Of a DNA stretch of 16,736 nt, positions 6,897 to 15,675 are shown one piece after another. This DNA comes from Rickettsia typhi. Lineage in GTDB: Bacteria; Pseudomonadota; Alphaproteobacteria; Rickettsiales; Rickettsiaceae. Both the position numbers and the translations under genes were made by a program. The notes below the pieces were generated by a model. The model made no database searches. It saw only the letters and a program-made list of their open reading frames with translations, and was not told where the DNA came from. The first letter of the stretch is position 1. Each line of letters starts with the position of its first letter. The stretch lies in NCBI GenBank assembly GCA_945907105.1, contig CAMDSB010000025.1:1-16736 (forward strand), in the 5' to 3' direction.

Positions 6897-6935
6897 AACC
6901 TGCTATCTCTTATCCATAGTTTATAGGTTAACTAT
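6897..6935. terminator. Possible hairpin between convergent nhaC-like gene and pheT
   Basis: The short convergent gap holds overlapping small inverted repeats: ATAGTT (6916-6921) with AACTAT (6930-6935) around eight bases, and AACCT (6897-6901) with AGGTT (6925-6929). They cover the pheT stop codon. Neither has a GC-rich stem and T-run, so a terminator role rests mainly on position. Confidence 0.2.
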
Positions 6936-9309
6936 CTCTCAAGATGGCGCTAAATTTTTGCTCTATGCCTTTTATTATTTTCTTATTTATTTCAACAATA
7001 TCCACTTCAGTTAATGTTTTGCTATCATCTTGAATATTAACTGACAAAGCGACAGATTTTTTGCCCGCTTCTATCTTTTCTCCACTATAAATATCGAATA
7101 ACTCGACGGCTCTGACTAGCTTCTTATCCACGCCCCTGATAAAATTTAATAAATCAGCTACAGGCAAGGATTGATCTACTATAAAAGCATAATCTCTAGT
7201 AATCATTTGATAGTCTGAGGTGATGTATTCAGATCTTTTGCCATATCTTTCTTTGCTAAAAGGTAGGTCGTTAATGTTTAACTCAAAAGCAAATATATCT
7301 GGGTCAATATCAAATTTCTGTAAAATCATTGGATGAATTTGCCCGAAATAAGCCAAAATGTTTTTACCAAGGCAAACACTACCACATCTTGTTGGATGAT
7401 AATATGATGGCGCCCAGGGTTTGATCTGACATTTATCGATATCAAGGCCTATGGAATTAAGAATCCTCGCTATATCTGCCTTAATATCAAAAACATCATA
7501 TACTCTCCTATCACCATGGCTATTCTTACTTGCAGTATGACCAGTTCTTATAGCACACGCATTATTGATCACACGATCGCTAGTATCTTGGAAAATAGGC
7601 CCTACTTCAAATAGGGATATATTATGAAAAGACCTATTCAAGTTATTACGACAACTTGCTAAAAGATTAGGCAGTATTGATGGCCGCATATAGTCAAGAT
7701 CTGAGCTGATTGGGTTTTGCAAAGTAAGCTCCTCCTTTACAGGCGCAAAATACTGAGCTTTGTTACTATCCATGAATGACCAAGTAACAACTTCCGTATA
7801 ACCACAGATCGCAAGTAGACGCTTGATATCTGATAATCTTCTTTGATCAGATGGAATGATTTTTGATGTATTCACAAAAGGCAGCGGGGTTTCCGGAATA
7901 TTATCGTAGCCATAGATCCTAACAATTTCTTCAACGATATCCTCTTTAATCGACACGTCATAGCGCCAACTTGGTATAGTGATCTCAATTGACCTACCTT
8001 CATCAGTACATATAAAACCTAATTTTTCTAAAATACTCGAAACCTGGTTAATATCTAAACTAATATTTGTCTTCAATTTTAAAAAATCCAGTGGGAAATT
8101 TATTTTCCTGATAGGCAGCGTTGCAGCACCTATCACTTTCACCTTTGAAGCTACTCCCCCACAAATATCCATAATCAAATGCGTAGCTAGATCTAGAGCT
8201 TTCAGCCTGAATTCCCTATCAACATTACGCTCTAAACGGTATCTAGAGTCAGTGTCGACCATAAGACGTCGACCAGTTTTTGCTATATAATCAGTACCAA
8301 AATTGGCTACCTCTAGCAAAATACTAGTTGTATGTTCATTGCACGAACTATTTTGACCACCAATAATCCCACCTAAACATTGAATTTCTTTACTGTCTTT
8401 AATTACTATATCACCATTCTTTACAATATATTCCTTACCGTTCAAAGCAGCAAAGGAAACATCTGAACTTGACGTATCAATAGTTAACCCTCCTTCGATT
8501 TTACCCGCATCATATGCATGCATTGGCTGGCCAAAACTATAGGTGATATAATTCGTTACATCTACTAAAGCTGAAATAGAACCAATACCTATATTTTCCA
8601 GTAAATTCTTTAACCATACGGGTGATTCTTTGTTTTTGAGCTCTTTTATCTCTCGAAAAGCAAATAATGGACATGCCTTACTATCTTTTACTGTTAGACT
8701 ATAGCTTGAGTCAAAAGTTTCGTTTATTGATGGAATATCTAATGTTTTTAACCGACCAATTCCTGATGCAGCAAGATCTCTAGCTATACCATATACACCC
8801 AGAGCATCCGCTCTGTTTGGCGTGATATTGATGTGAATGACAGGATCATCTGCTCCAAGATACGAAGCCACAGGGTCACCTATTACAGCATTATCATCTA
8901 GTTCTATTATCCCATCGCTATCTTTACTCAAAAGCAGCTCTTCGTATGAACACATCATACCACAGCTATCAACTCCTCGTATTTTTGATTCTTTTATCTT
9001 AAAATTTCCATTGGGTATTAGAGTACCAACTTTAGCAAGCACTACTTTGATACCAGCTCTAGCATTTGTGGCTCCACAAACAATCTGAACTATTGCAGAT
9101 TTTGTTTGAACCTTACAAACCTGGAGTTTATCTGCGTCCGGATGCGCAGTAGTTTCCACGATTTGAGCCACCTCAAAAGAGGCCAAATCTTGAGTTTTAT
9201 CTTCGATATTCTCTACTTCAAGACCAGTCATTGTTAAAGTATGAGCTATCTTCTCAAGCGAAGCTTCTGTATCCAAAAATCTCTTTAACCATGATAATGT
9301 AAATCTCAT
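6928..9309 (-). CDS. pheT: Phenylalanine-tRNA ligase beta subunit
   Basis: This 793-residue protein has the full bacterial PheT layout. The N-terminal part includes the EMAP-II-like tRNA-binding domain ([21 protein letters not shown], then [21 protein letters not shown], and [12 protein letters not shown]). The B3/B4 editing region, the B5 region ([25 protein letters not shown]), a catalytic-like core ([19 protein letters not shown] and [10 protein letters not shown]) and a C-terminal ferredoxin-fold anticodon-binding domain ([15 protein letters not shown] to the end) follow. With PheS it forms the alpha2-beta2 enzyme that charges tRNA-Phe in the cytoplasm; the beta subunit edits mischarged tRNA. 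The ATG overlaps the pheS stop as ATGA, and a perfect AGGAGG lies 9 bases upstream inside the end of pheS, so the subunits should be made in balance. Confidence 0.98.
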   Translation of the reverse strand: MRFTLSWLKRFLDTEASLEKIAHTLTMTGLEVENIEDKTQDLASFEVAQIVETTAHPDADKLQVCKVQTKSAIVQIVCGATNARAGIKVVLAKVGTLIPNGNFKIKESKIRGVDSCGMMCSYEELLLSKDSDGIIELDDNAVIGDPVASYLGADDPVIHINITPNRADALGVYGIARDLAASGIGRLKTLDIPSINETFDSSYSLTVKDSKACPLFAFREIKELKNKESPVWLKNLLENIGIGSISALVDVTNYITYSFGQPMHAYDAGKIEGGLTIDTSSSDVSFAALNGKEYIVKNGDIVIKDSKEIQCLGGIIGGQNSSCNEHTTSILLEVANFGTDYIAKTGRRLMVDTDSRYRLERNVDREFRLKALDLATHLIMDICGGVASKVKVIGAATLPIRKINFPLDFLKLKTNISLDINQVSSILEKLGFICTDEGRSIEITIPSWRYDVSIKEDIVEEIVRIYGYDNIPETPLPFVNTSKIIPSDQRRLSDIKRLLAICGYTEVVTWSFMDSNKAQYFAPVKEELTLQNPISSDLDYMRPSILPNLLASCRNNLNRSFHNISLFEVGPIFQDTSDRVINNACAIRTGHTASKNSHGDRRVYDVFDIKADIARILNSIGLDIDKCQIKPWAPSYYHPTRCGSVCLGKNILAYFGQIHPMILQKFDIDPDIFAFELNINDLPFSKERYGKRSEYITSDYQMITRDYAFIVDQSLPVADLLNFIRGVDKKLVRAVELFDIYSGEKIEAGKKSVALSVNIQDDSKTLTEVDIVEINKKIIKGIEQKFSAILRDS

Positions 9310-10346
9310 CTTGTTAAACCTCCTGCAAGTGTTGGTATATCAAGCGCTCGGAAATTATAATGATTAAGCCAACGCATATCTCCTTCAAAAAACTGACGTA
9401 AATCGCGAATACCGTATTTCAACATTGCAAAACGCTCTACGCCAAGGCCAAAAGCAAAACCTTGATATTCCTCTGGATCAACACCAACATTCTTAAGTAC
9501 AGTAGGGTGAACCATGCCACAACCAAGCACCTCAAGCCATTTGTCATTTTTGTTCATTCTGATATCAACTTCAGCCGATGGTTCAGTAAATGGAAAAAAA
9601 CTCGGTCTAAACTGAACTTCAATATCTGAGCGCTCAAAAAAGCTTCTGATAAAATCAATAATCACATATTTCAAATGTCCCATGTGAATATTCTTATCGA
9701 TTACCATACCTTCAATTTGGTGAAACATAGGCGTATGAGTTAAATCAGAATCAGAACGATATGTCCTACCTGGCGCAATAAACCGATACGGGGGTTTTTC
9801 ATTTTGCATTGTTCGCACCTGAATGGGCGAAGTATGCGTCCTGAGTAATTTAGTCTTATCATTGGTCTTCTTAAGGTAAAATGTATCATGCATCTGACGC
9901 GCTGGATGATTTTCATCAATATTAAGCGCAGTGAAATTATACCAATCATCTTCAATACTTGGACCATCTTTTATGTCGAAGCCATATTTGGCAAATACTT
10001 GTATTAGCTCTTCCATACATTGAGTTACAGGATGAATACTACCGCCAGCTGTTGGCCTTGCCGGTACTGTCAGATCTAACTTTTCAGATTCAAATCTAAG
10101 TGCTAATTCCGCTTGCTGTATAACCTCCCCTTGTTTATCTATCGCGACTTGTATCATCCCCCTGACATGGTTGATTTTCTGCCCCAACTCCTTACGCTCT
10201 TCTGGGAGCGCATTACCAAGCTTACTCATTTCTTGATTTATCAAACTTGATTTACCAAGAAATTCAACTTTACTATCTTGTAACTGACGAGAAGTTTTTG
10301 CAGTATCGATCTTTTTTAAAGCCGATTCCAATATTTTGTCCAACAT
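9306..10346 (-). CDS. pheS: Phenylalanine-tRNA ligase alpha subunit
   Basis: This 346-residue protein is the catalytic subunit of phenylalanyl-tRNA synthetase, which activates Phe with ATP and attaches it to tRNA-Phe. The first 85 or so residues form the tRNA-contacting coiled coil. The class II catalytic core follows: [36 protein letters not shown] (motif 2 region), [29 protein letters not shown] and [18 protein letters not shown] (motif 3). The length is typical and the protein is complete. It is the first gene of a two-gene operon with pheT. A good promoter sits at 10400-10428, giving a leader of about 46 bases. No Phe-codon-rich leader peptide is visible, so classical attenuation looks unlikely here. 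Confidence 0.98.
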   Translation of the reverse strand: MLDKILESALKKIDTAKTSRQLQDSKVEFLGKSSLINQEMSKLGNALPEERKELGQKINHVRGMIQVAIDKQGEVIQQAELALRFESEKLDLTVPARPTAGGSIHPVTQCMEELIQVFAKYGFDIKDGPSIEDDWYNFTALNIDENHPARQMHDTFYLKKTNDKTKLLRTHTSPIQVRTMQNEKPPYRFIAPGRTYRSDSDLTHTPMFHQIEGMVIDKNIHMGHLKYVIIDFIRSFFERSDIEVQFRPSFFPFTEPSAEVDIRMNKNDKWLEVLGCGMVHPTVLKNVGVDPEEYQGFAFGLGVERFAMLKYGIRDLRQFFEGDMRWLNHYNFRALDIPTLAGGLTR

Positions 10347-10399
10347 AAACTCAACTTCTATGGTCTTTATTCTTAAATTATGGGGGAAGAATAGTCGAT

Positions 10400-10428
10400 T
10401 TTATATACAAAAACAAGATAGGTGTGAA
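10400..10428 (-). promoter_or_regulatory. Sigma70-type promoter of pheS-pheT
   Basis: On the minus strand TTCACA (10428-10423) and TATAAA (10405-10400) are spaced by 17 bases, each matching five of six consensus bases. The predicted start near 10393 leaves a leader of about 46 bases before the pheS ATG. Confidence 0.55.
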
Positions 10429-10474
10429 TTTATTTAATGGAATTGTTAGCTAAAATTTGTTAAAATATCAATAC

Positions 10475-10807
10475 TTATTTTTTAGTTCCAGACATTAACC
10501 AATAGCTTTCAGTGGCACATTGAAGAATTTTATCTCTCCTTTCTTTTTCGATTTTAGCCTCTAATATAGGACGAATATCCTTTAATCTTCTAAAAGGCAA
10601 TCTTATGGTTTTATCCATATGATACAAATGGGGATATCTGCCAGGATTAAAATAAATATCATTGCCAGCTACTAGGCAAAATAATGTATTATCCTTGTAT
10701 ATACCATCTCCTTGAGGGTCTTTTTCGACTATCAAAGGATTCATTGAACTAAGCACAAAAAGTAGCTTTTGCAAAACATCTCCCTCAGTTCCATTCTCCA
10801 CACTCAT
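10475..10807 (-). CDS. Small protein resembling the TfoX N-terminal domain
   Basis: This 110-residue cytoplasmic protein has no signal peptide or membrane span. Its centre, GDGIYKDNTLFCLVAGNDIYFN, resembles the hallmark strand pair of the TfoX N-terminal domain (usually G-Y-G-I-Y-x-D-G-x-x-F-A-L-V-A-x-G-x-L-Y-x-K), and the preceding VLQKLLFVLSSM fits its first helix. The C-terminal part (RRLKDIRPILEAKIEKERRDKILQCATESYW) is a charged helix placed where that domain ends. I rate the match as plausible, not firm. TfoX/Sxy proteins activate competence genes in some gammaproteobacteria, but stand-alone N-terminal domains elsewhere have no settled role. The start is well supported: AAGGAG lies 8 bases upstream, one of the best ribosome binding sites here. 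It has its own likely promoter at 10868-10896. Confidence 0.65.
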   Translation of the reverse strand: MSVENGTEGDVLQKLLFVLSSMNPLIVEKDPQGDGIYKDNTLFCLVAGNDIYFNPGRYPHLYHMDKTIRLPFRRLKDIRPILEAKIEKERRDKILQCATESYWLMSGTKK

Positions 10808-10867
10808 AACTATATCTCCTTCATAAACTATATTTCCTAAATAAAAAATACAGAGTTTTTTATGTTC

Positions 10868-10896
10868 TTTATATCATGGGTCAGGTCGCGATGCAA
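10868..10896 (-). promoter_or_regulatory. Candidate promoter of the TfoX-like gene
   Basis: On the minus strand TTGCAT (10896-10891) and TATAAA (10873-10868) are separated by 17 bases, about 60 bases before the ATG at 10807. The -10 matches five of six consensus bases and the -35 three. A 17-base inverted repeat (10883-10899) covers the -35 box. Confidence 0.4.
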
Positions 10897-10899
10897 CCT
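10883..10899. repeat. Inverted repeat across a -35 box, possible operator or hairpin
   Basis: AGGTCGC and GCAACCT flank a three-base centre; as minus-strand RNA they pair in seven positions including one G-U. It lies 9 bases after the pncC stop and over the -35 of the next gene's promoter. It could end pncC transcription (no T-run follows) or act as an operator for the TfoX-like gene. Confidence 0.3.
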
Positions 10900-10908
10900 A
10901 AAGTTCAT

Positions 10909-11376
10909 TTATGTTTGCAATAAATCTAATGTCATTTGTAATGCAATTTTACAAGCCTCTTGGCGTATATGCTCCCTATCACCTTTTAGGTGATAAGTGT
11001 AAGTTTGTACCTCACTATCATTGACAATGCCAAAACAAACCATACCCACTGGTTTACTTAAAGTTCCTCCCTCGGGACCAGCCACACCGGTAATTGACAC
11101 TGCAATATTACTATTTGTAATTTTCTTGCATGCCAGAGCCATTTCTTTGGCCACAGGCTCAGAGACGGCGCCATACTCGGTCAAAGATTGCAAAGAAACC
11201 GATAATAATTTTACCTTTGCCTCGTTGCTATAGCTAACAATACCCGCAGTAAAATATGTAGAAGAACCTGCAATCGATGTCAGATAGGATGAAAGCATTC
11301 CTCCAGTACATGATTCTGCAACAGAAATAGTTTTGCCATTACTTGTAGATTTTATTTTTCTGACTAGTTCTATCAT
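10909..11376 (-). CDS. pncC: Nicotinamide-nucleotide amidase (CinA C-terminal domain family)
   Basis: This 155-residue protein is the stand-alone C-terminal domain of CinA. Conserved blocks are SVAESCTGGMLSSYLTSIAGSSTYFTAGIVSYSN (about 18-51), in which the Ser of AESCTGG is in the active site, then YGAVSEPVAKEMA and the loop VSITGVAGPEGGTLSKPVGMV. The family converts nicotinamide mononucleotide to nicotinic acid mononucleotide and ammonia, returning NMN, such as that released by NAD-dependent DNA ligase, to the NAD pool. Single-domain versions of about 160 residues are common in proteobacteria, so this is not a truncation. The ATG lies 3 bases after the pgpA stop, with GAG/AAG-like sequence in the end of pgpA, so pgpA and pncC form an operon. 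Confidence 0.95.
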   Translation of the reverse strand: MIELVRKIKSTSNGKTISVAESCTGGMLSSYLTSIAGSSTYFTAGIVSYSNEAKVKLLSVSLQSLTEYGAVSEPVAKEMALACKKITNSNIAVSITGVAGPEGGTLSKPVGMVCFGIVNDSEVQTYTYHLKGDREHIRQEACKIALQMTLDLLQT

Positions 11377-11379
11377 AAA

Positions 11380-12000
11380 TTAGCTTGAGCTCGCTATAAG
11401 CGGATAAAAATCAAGTATAAAAAATACTAGCACATACTGCACTACGCTTGCAAATATCGCCGCAGCAATGTCATCTACCATAACTCCCATTGCACCTTTG
11501 ATATTCTTATCGAGCCAATTGATCGGCCATGGCTTTAACGCGTCAAATAGCCTGAATAAAACAAAGGGCAAGACAAACAAAAAAACTATATCAATATGAG
11601 TAGCGTCAAAGTGTTCTGGTAATGAGGTAGCATAAGTAAGAACAACCGAAAAAGAGCATAATAAAATTGTTAGCATTTGGCCAACTACTTCATCAATGAC
11701 TACCTCCCGGGGATCTTGGGCTTCCCTATCTTCAATATATATTGAGGTACAGTAAGTACCCACAATAAATAAAACGATAACTACAAGCAGCTCCAGCACA
11801 AATAACGCTATTATTTGCTGCTCTTGAAAGTTAAAACCCTCAATTGGAAAAACAATTTTGTTATTTAGGACAAAATACATTATCATGTAACACAGTGGAA
11901 ACGCAGGTAGCGATCCAAAAGTGCCTGGGGCATACTTGATTTTGCCAATGAAAAATACCGTTGAAATAAGTTCTGCAATTTTTTTACGCATATTTATCAT
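11380..12000 (-). CDS. pgpA: Phosphatidylglycerophosphatase A
   Basis: This 206-residue inner-membrane protein is PgpA, which removes the phosphate from phosphatidylglycerophosphate to make phosphatidylglycerol. Diagnostic blocks are KYAPGTFGSLPAFPL near the start, the acidic REAQDPREVVIDEVVGQML in the middle (the metal-binding DPxEVVxDE motif) and FRLFDALKPWPINWLDKNIKGAMGVMVDDIAAAIFA near the end. Several hydrophobic spans lie between them. It is longer than the usual 160-170 residues because of an extra hydrophobic segment (roughly 40-80, around EGFNFQEQQIIALFVLELLVVIVLFIV). ATG 12000 and in-frame ATG 11991 are both possible; neither has a clear ribosome binding site. It is the first gene of the pgpA-pncC pair and is divergent from trxA. 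Confidence 0.95.
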   Translation of the reverse strand: MINMRKKIAELISTVFFIGKIKYAPGTFGSLPAFPLCYMIMYFVLNNKIVFPIEGFNFQEQQIIALFVLELLVVIVLFIVGTYCTSIYIEDREAQDPREVVIDEVVGQMLTILLCSFSVVLTYATSLPEHFDATHIDIVFLFVLPFVLFRLFDALKPWPINWLDKNIKGAMGVMVDDIAAAIFASVVQYVLVFFILDFYPLIASSS

Positions 12001-12089
12001 TTAAATTTAAATTTTATAGATGTATCATTGCAATAATTTTCAGAAAAATCAAAAAACAGTTGATCTTGATTTCAATAAAAATAAAGATG

Positions 12090-12153
12090 GTGCCCCAAAA
12101 GTACTAGCAGCTAGCATCAATAGCTGGTATTTACTAAACTAGAAGTTTGGCAC
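12090..12153 (+). promoter_or_regulatory. Structured leader or control element upstream of trxA
   Basis: This intergenic stretch can fold into an extended imperfect hairpin. CAGCTA (12108-12113) pairs with TAGCTG (12121-12126) around seven bases, then AGTA (12100-12103) with TACT (12132-12135). Outside these, GTGCC plus AAA (12090-12099, two unpaired C) can pair with TTTGGCAC (12146-12153). It ends 31 bases before the trxA ATG. I found no convincing -35/-10 pair, so whether it is a transcribed leader or a DNA site is open. Confidence 0.3.
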
Positions 12154-12184
12154 AAAGTTTTAAACATAAAAATAAGAGATATTC

Positions 12185-12502
12185 ATGGCAAAAGAAATTA
12201 CCGATAATGATTTCCAGAAAGAAGTAATTGATTCAAAAGAACCTGTACTGATAGATTTCTGGGCAGAATGGTGCGGCCCATGCAAAATGCTTGGTCCTAT
12301 AATCGAGCAACTATCTGTTGAGATGAAGGATAAAATAAAAATAGTCAAGATGAATATTGATGAAAATCCTGAAGCTCCATCGTCTCTTGGTATCCGTAGT
12401 ATTCCAACTATGGTGATATTCAAAGGAGGAAAACAAATTGCCACCAAAGTCGGGGCTCTTCCGAAGAACTCAATTAAAGATTGGATTGATTCATCTTTGT
12501 AA
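12185..12502 (+). CDS. trxA: Thioredoxin
   Basis: This is a complete 105-residue thioredoxin. The active site WCGPC is at residues 29-33 (Cys30 and Cys33), preceded by VLIDFWAEW. The cis-proline is Pro74 in RSIPTMVIF, and the C-terminal helix KNSIKDWIDSSL is intact. It reduces cytosolic protein disulfides, including those of ribonucleotide reductase and peroxiredoxins. AAGAGAT a few bases upstream serves as the ribosome binding site. Its stop overlaps the start of the downstream oxidoreductase gene (TAATG), so the two are probably translated together. This pairing invites the idea that the flavoenzyme supplies electrons to the thiol system, but the sequence does not show it. Confidence 0.98.
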   Translation: MAKEITDNDFQKEVIDSKEPVLIDFWAEWCGPCKMLGPIIEQLSVEMKDKIKIVKMNIDENPEAPSSLGIRSIPTMVIFKGGKQIATKVGALPKNSIKDWIDSSL

Positions 12503-15500
12503 TGCTTTTAAAGTTTGGCTTTATCTTCAAAGATTTAAACTCTCTGTCTGGACTTCAAAAACTGGACGAGACTTTTTTGCAATGGATTCAAGAACAGGAT
12601 AATGAATTAGCTGCAAAACTAAAAGGGTATAGATTAATCGGATCCGGAACTATTGATTCAATTGCTCACTCTGAATTTTTTTTGCAACTTGCTCCTTTTG
12701 TCGATGATTTTATTGCAGAACTTTTTAACATCGAAAAAGAAACTCAAGACTTAAAGAAAAAACACGAAAAATTTGATCCAATTTATGAATGCAGACGGAA
12801 ATTTGTTCAACGATACGCAGTCAAGCAATATCCAAAAGAAAACCTTGCAGGGCTTGATTTTGCAAAAATTACTACAAATATAAAGCAGCTAATTGGTGCT
12901 ATTAGCGAGTTATCGCTTGCTAAATCCATTATGGAGTGGCAGAAGGATCCTGATACTCACCAAAATGAATTAACCATAGCAGCACAATATTGTGCATTTA
13001 TGGTAGCGCTTGGTAGCTCTTTAACATTGTTTGATCTACCAAAGGCGGTGGACGTAAATAATCATCTTAGCAAACATAAGATAGATCTCTTAAGTAGAGA
13101 AATTTATTTAGGCTTTAACCATCGCGACCATTCCAATTCTCTAGGTAAAGCCTATGCTATGGCTAAATATTGTATATATTGTCATAAGCAAAAAAAAGAT
13201 TCCTGTTCAAAAGGGCTTGAGCCTGAAAAAACTGGTTGCCCTTTGAAACAAAAAATCTCTGAAATGAATCTGCTAAAAAGCCAGGGATTGAGTATTGCTG
13301 CCTTATCAGTAATTGTCATTGATAACCCTCTAGTTGCTGCCACAGGTCACCGTATTTGCAATGATTGTATGAAAGCCTGTATATTCCAAAAACAAGACCC
13401 AGTAAACATTCCACTAGTCGAGTCAAACATTCTCGAGCAGGTACTGGGATTACCTTGGGGGGCAGAAATTTACCTGTTACTGACTAAATGGAATCCGCTA
13501 AATATTGATGCTCCACTCCCGCTCTCTTTAAGTGGCTATAGCGTACTAATTACTGGGATGGGGCCAGCTGGATTTGCTTTATCTCACTATTTATTAAATG
13601 AGGGCCATAAAGTAACAGCTATAGATGGGCTCAAAATATCTCCCCTTCATTTTGATATAAAAAAACCAATAAAGTACTGGCAAGAAATGACCATAGCTCT
13701 GTCAACTAAATTACCTCAAGGATTTGGTGGGGTAATGGAGTATGGCATTACTAATAGGTGGGATAAAAATAACTTAACCCTCGTCAGGCTCATTCTAGAA
13801 AGGCGAGAGAATTTTAATATACGTGGCGGAATAAGGCTTGGTAGCAACCTTACGGTCGAGCAAGCTTTTGAGCGTGGGTTTGACCATATTGCTCTATGCA
13901 TAGGCACGGGTAAGCCTCGCTATGATAATTTGCCTGGCTATTTTGCTAAAGGGGTTCGGAGCGCAGCAGATTTTTTAATGAATCTACAACAAGGAGTAGC
14001 TTACCACAAAGACAGTAATGCAAAATTGCTAGTACGAGCTCCATTTGTAGTGATAGGTTGCGGGTTGACTGCCATTGATAGTGCAACTGAACTTATGCAT
14101 TATTATCCGGTGATGGTAGAAAACTTCTTAGTAAATTGGGAGAGGTCAGAAGCTCCTCTAAAAAATCTAAACCCAGACGACCTAAGGATTGCTGAAGAGT
14201 TTATCAACCATGCACAACTATTTAGAAAAGCAGTAAACGATGCCGAGAAATTACGAATAATGCAAAGCCTTGGCGGGATTACTATTTGTTATCGTAAATC
14301 AATCAAAGAATCGCCGGCGTACAAATTAAACCCAGAAGAAATAGAGCATGCGCTAGCCTTAGGCATAAAATTTAAAGAAAATATTTCTCCAAAAGCAATC
14401 AGTACTGATGAATTCGGCTATACGAAATCTATAGAGTTTACTAACGGAACAGTAATTTCAGCCAAATCAGTACTCATTGCAATTGGTACAGATAATAATG
14501 AATTCCAAGATATTGATTATAACAAACATGGTATAAGTAGATTCGGAGATTGTAATCCCAAATATGCTGGCAGTGTTGTTCGTGCTCTTGCTAGCGCTAA
14601 AAATGCTTACAAAACAATCAGCCAAACTATGTCAAGGCACAAACCTAAACACTATACTGATCAAAGCGTTGACTTAAAGAGCACTATTGTCAAGGTCAAT
14701 ATATTATCCAAAGATATTGTTGAATTAATAGTGCATTCACCGCTGGCAGTACAAAATTTCAAACCAGGACAATTTTTTAAGTTACAGAATTACTCAAGCG
14801 ACATCAACAAACTAATGGAACCACTTGCCCTAACTGGAGCCTATATTGATCGTCAAGAAAATACTATATCACTTATTATCCTTGAAATGGGAGCATCCAG
14901 TAAGCTATGCCGCAACCTTAAGGAACAAGATGAAATTATCCTGATGGGACCAAGTGGAACTCCTACAAAAATTGTTAAAAACAAAAATGTGGCTTTAGTT
15001 GGCGGAGGTCTTGGTAATGCAGTATTACTCGCCGTTGGCCAAGCCTTAAAGGCAAATAATTGTAATGTTACATATTTTGCTGGCTATAAAAAGCTGCAAG
15101 ATCGATTCTATCATGAAAAAATAGAACAAGTTGCTCATCAAGTATTCTGGGCTTGTCAGGAAGATATTTTGAGCAAATCACGAGAGCATGACTTTTCCAT
15201 AAAGGGTAATATTATCGATGCTATTAGATATGGTAAAAATACTGGCTCATTAGCTAAAATTGAGCATGTAATTTGTATTGGCTCAAACACAATGATGCAA
15301 ACAGTTGCGGCAAAAAAAATAGAGCTGTTTGGTAGTGCCAGAATGATATGTAGTCTTAATTCGCCAATGCAATGCATGATGAAAGGAATTTGTGGTCAGT
15401 GCCTTCAAAAAGTTGACGATGAGCGAGGCTATATCTTTTCATGCGCTGCTCAAGATCAGGACTCTGATATTGTCGATTTTGAAGTACTAAGAGACCGGCT

Positions 15501-15537
15501 TGGAGCTAATTCTTTACTAGAAAAAATGATACTCTAA
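12502..15537 (+). CDS. GltD-like / PyrK-NfnA-like fusion flavo-iron-sulfur oxidoreductase
   Basis: This 1,011-residue fusion is commonly annotated in Rickettsiales as bifunctional glutamate synthase subunit beta/2-polyprenylphenol hydroxylase. Residues 1 to about 200 are helical and match no domain I recognise. Seven Cys (224, 227, 235, 246, 286, 289, 293) fit the two GltD-type Fe-S clusters. FAD binding is at TGMGPAG (351-357) and the second nucleotide fold at VIGCGLTA (517-524). From about 725 a ferredoxin-reductase-like module resembles PyrK/NfnA, with the NAD(P) fold ALVGGGLGNA (831-840) and a C-terminal 2Fe-2S motif (Cys958, 964, 967, 981). No glutamate synthase large subunit lies nearby, so NAD(H)/NADP(H)/ferredoxin electron transfer is likelier than glutamate synthesis. 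A start overlapping the trxA stop implies coupling to trxA. Confidence 0.9.
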   Translation: MLLKFGFIFKDLNSLSGLQKLDETFLQWIQEQDNELAAKLKGYRLIGSGTIDSIAHSEFFLQLAPFVDDFIAELFNIEKETQDLKKKHEKFDPIYECRRKFVQRYAVKQYPKENLAGLDFAKITTNIKQLIGAISELSLAKSIMEWQKDPDTHQNELTIAAQYCAFMVALGSSLTLFDLPKAVDVNNHLSKHKIDLLSREIYLGFNHRDHSNSLGKAYAMAKYCIYCHKQKKDSCSKGLEPEKTGCPLKQKISEMNLLKSQGLSIAALSVIVIDNPLVAATGHRICNDCMKACIFQKQDPVNIPLVESNILEQVLGLPWGAEIYLLLTKWNPLNIDAPLPLSLSGYSVLITGMGPAGFALSHYLLNEGHKVTAIDGLKISPLHFDIKKPIKYWQEMTIALSTKLPQGFGGVMEYGITNRWDKNNLTLVRLILERRENFNIRGGIRLGSNLTVEQAFERGFDHIALCIGTGKPRYDNLPGYFAKGVRSAADFLMNLQQGVAYHKDSNAKLLVRAPFVVIGCGLTAIDSATELMHYYPVMVENFLVNWERSEAPLKNLNPDDLRIAEEFINHAQLFRKAVNDAEKLRIMQSLGGITICYRKSIKESPAYKLNPEEIEHALALGIKFKENISPKAISTDEFGYTKSIEFTNGTVISAKSVLIAIGTDNNEFQDIDYNKHGISRFGDCNPKYAGSVVRALASAKNAYKTISQTMSRHKPKHYTDQSVDLKSTIVKVNILSKDIVELIVHSPLAVQNFKPGQFFKLQNYSSDINKLMEPLALTGAYIDRQENTISLIILEMGASSKLCRNLKEQDEIILMGPSGTPTKIVKNKNVALVGGGLGNAVLLAVGQALKANNCNVTYFAGYKKLQDRFYHEKIEQVAHQVFWACQEDILSKSREHDFSIKGNIIDAIRYGKNTGSLAKIEHVICIGSNTMMQTVAAKKIELFGSARMICSLNSPMQCMMKGICGQCLQKVDDERGYIFSCAAQDQDSDIVDFEVLRDRLGANSLLEKMIL

Positions 15538-15675
15538 TCTATGAATCGGCTCTTTTTTAAAGATTTATATTTTCTCTAATTTCAAGAAAAAACATAACTT
15601 AAATAAAATTATAAAAGATACAAATGAAAAAAGTATGTATAGTAAAAAAAGCGTCAATCATATAATTTATAACAC

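Noticed and set aside
10347..10392. Attenuator or leader peptide for pheS-pheT
   Set aside because: The leader is short and shows no Phe-rich coding stretch and no alternative hairpins.
12147..12158. TTGGCAC as a sigma54 -24 element before trxA
   Set aside because: No GC-containing -12 element occurs at the required distance.
15538..15675. Small ORFs in the gap before lptG (12-13 codons)
   Set aside because: They are too short, lack ribosome binding sites and lie in AT-rich spacer; nothing supports translation.
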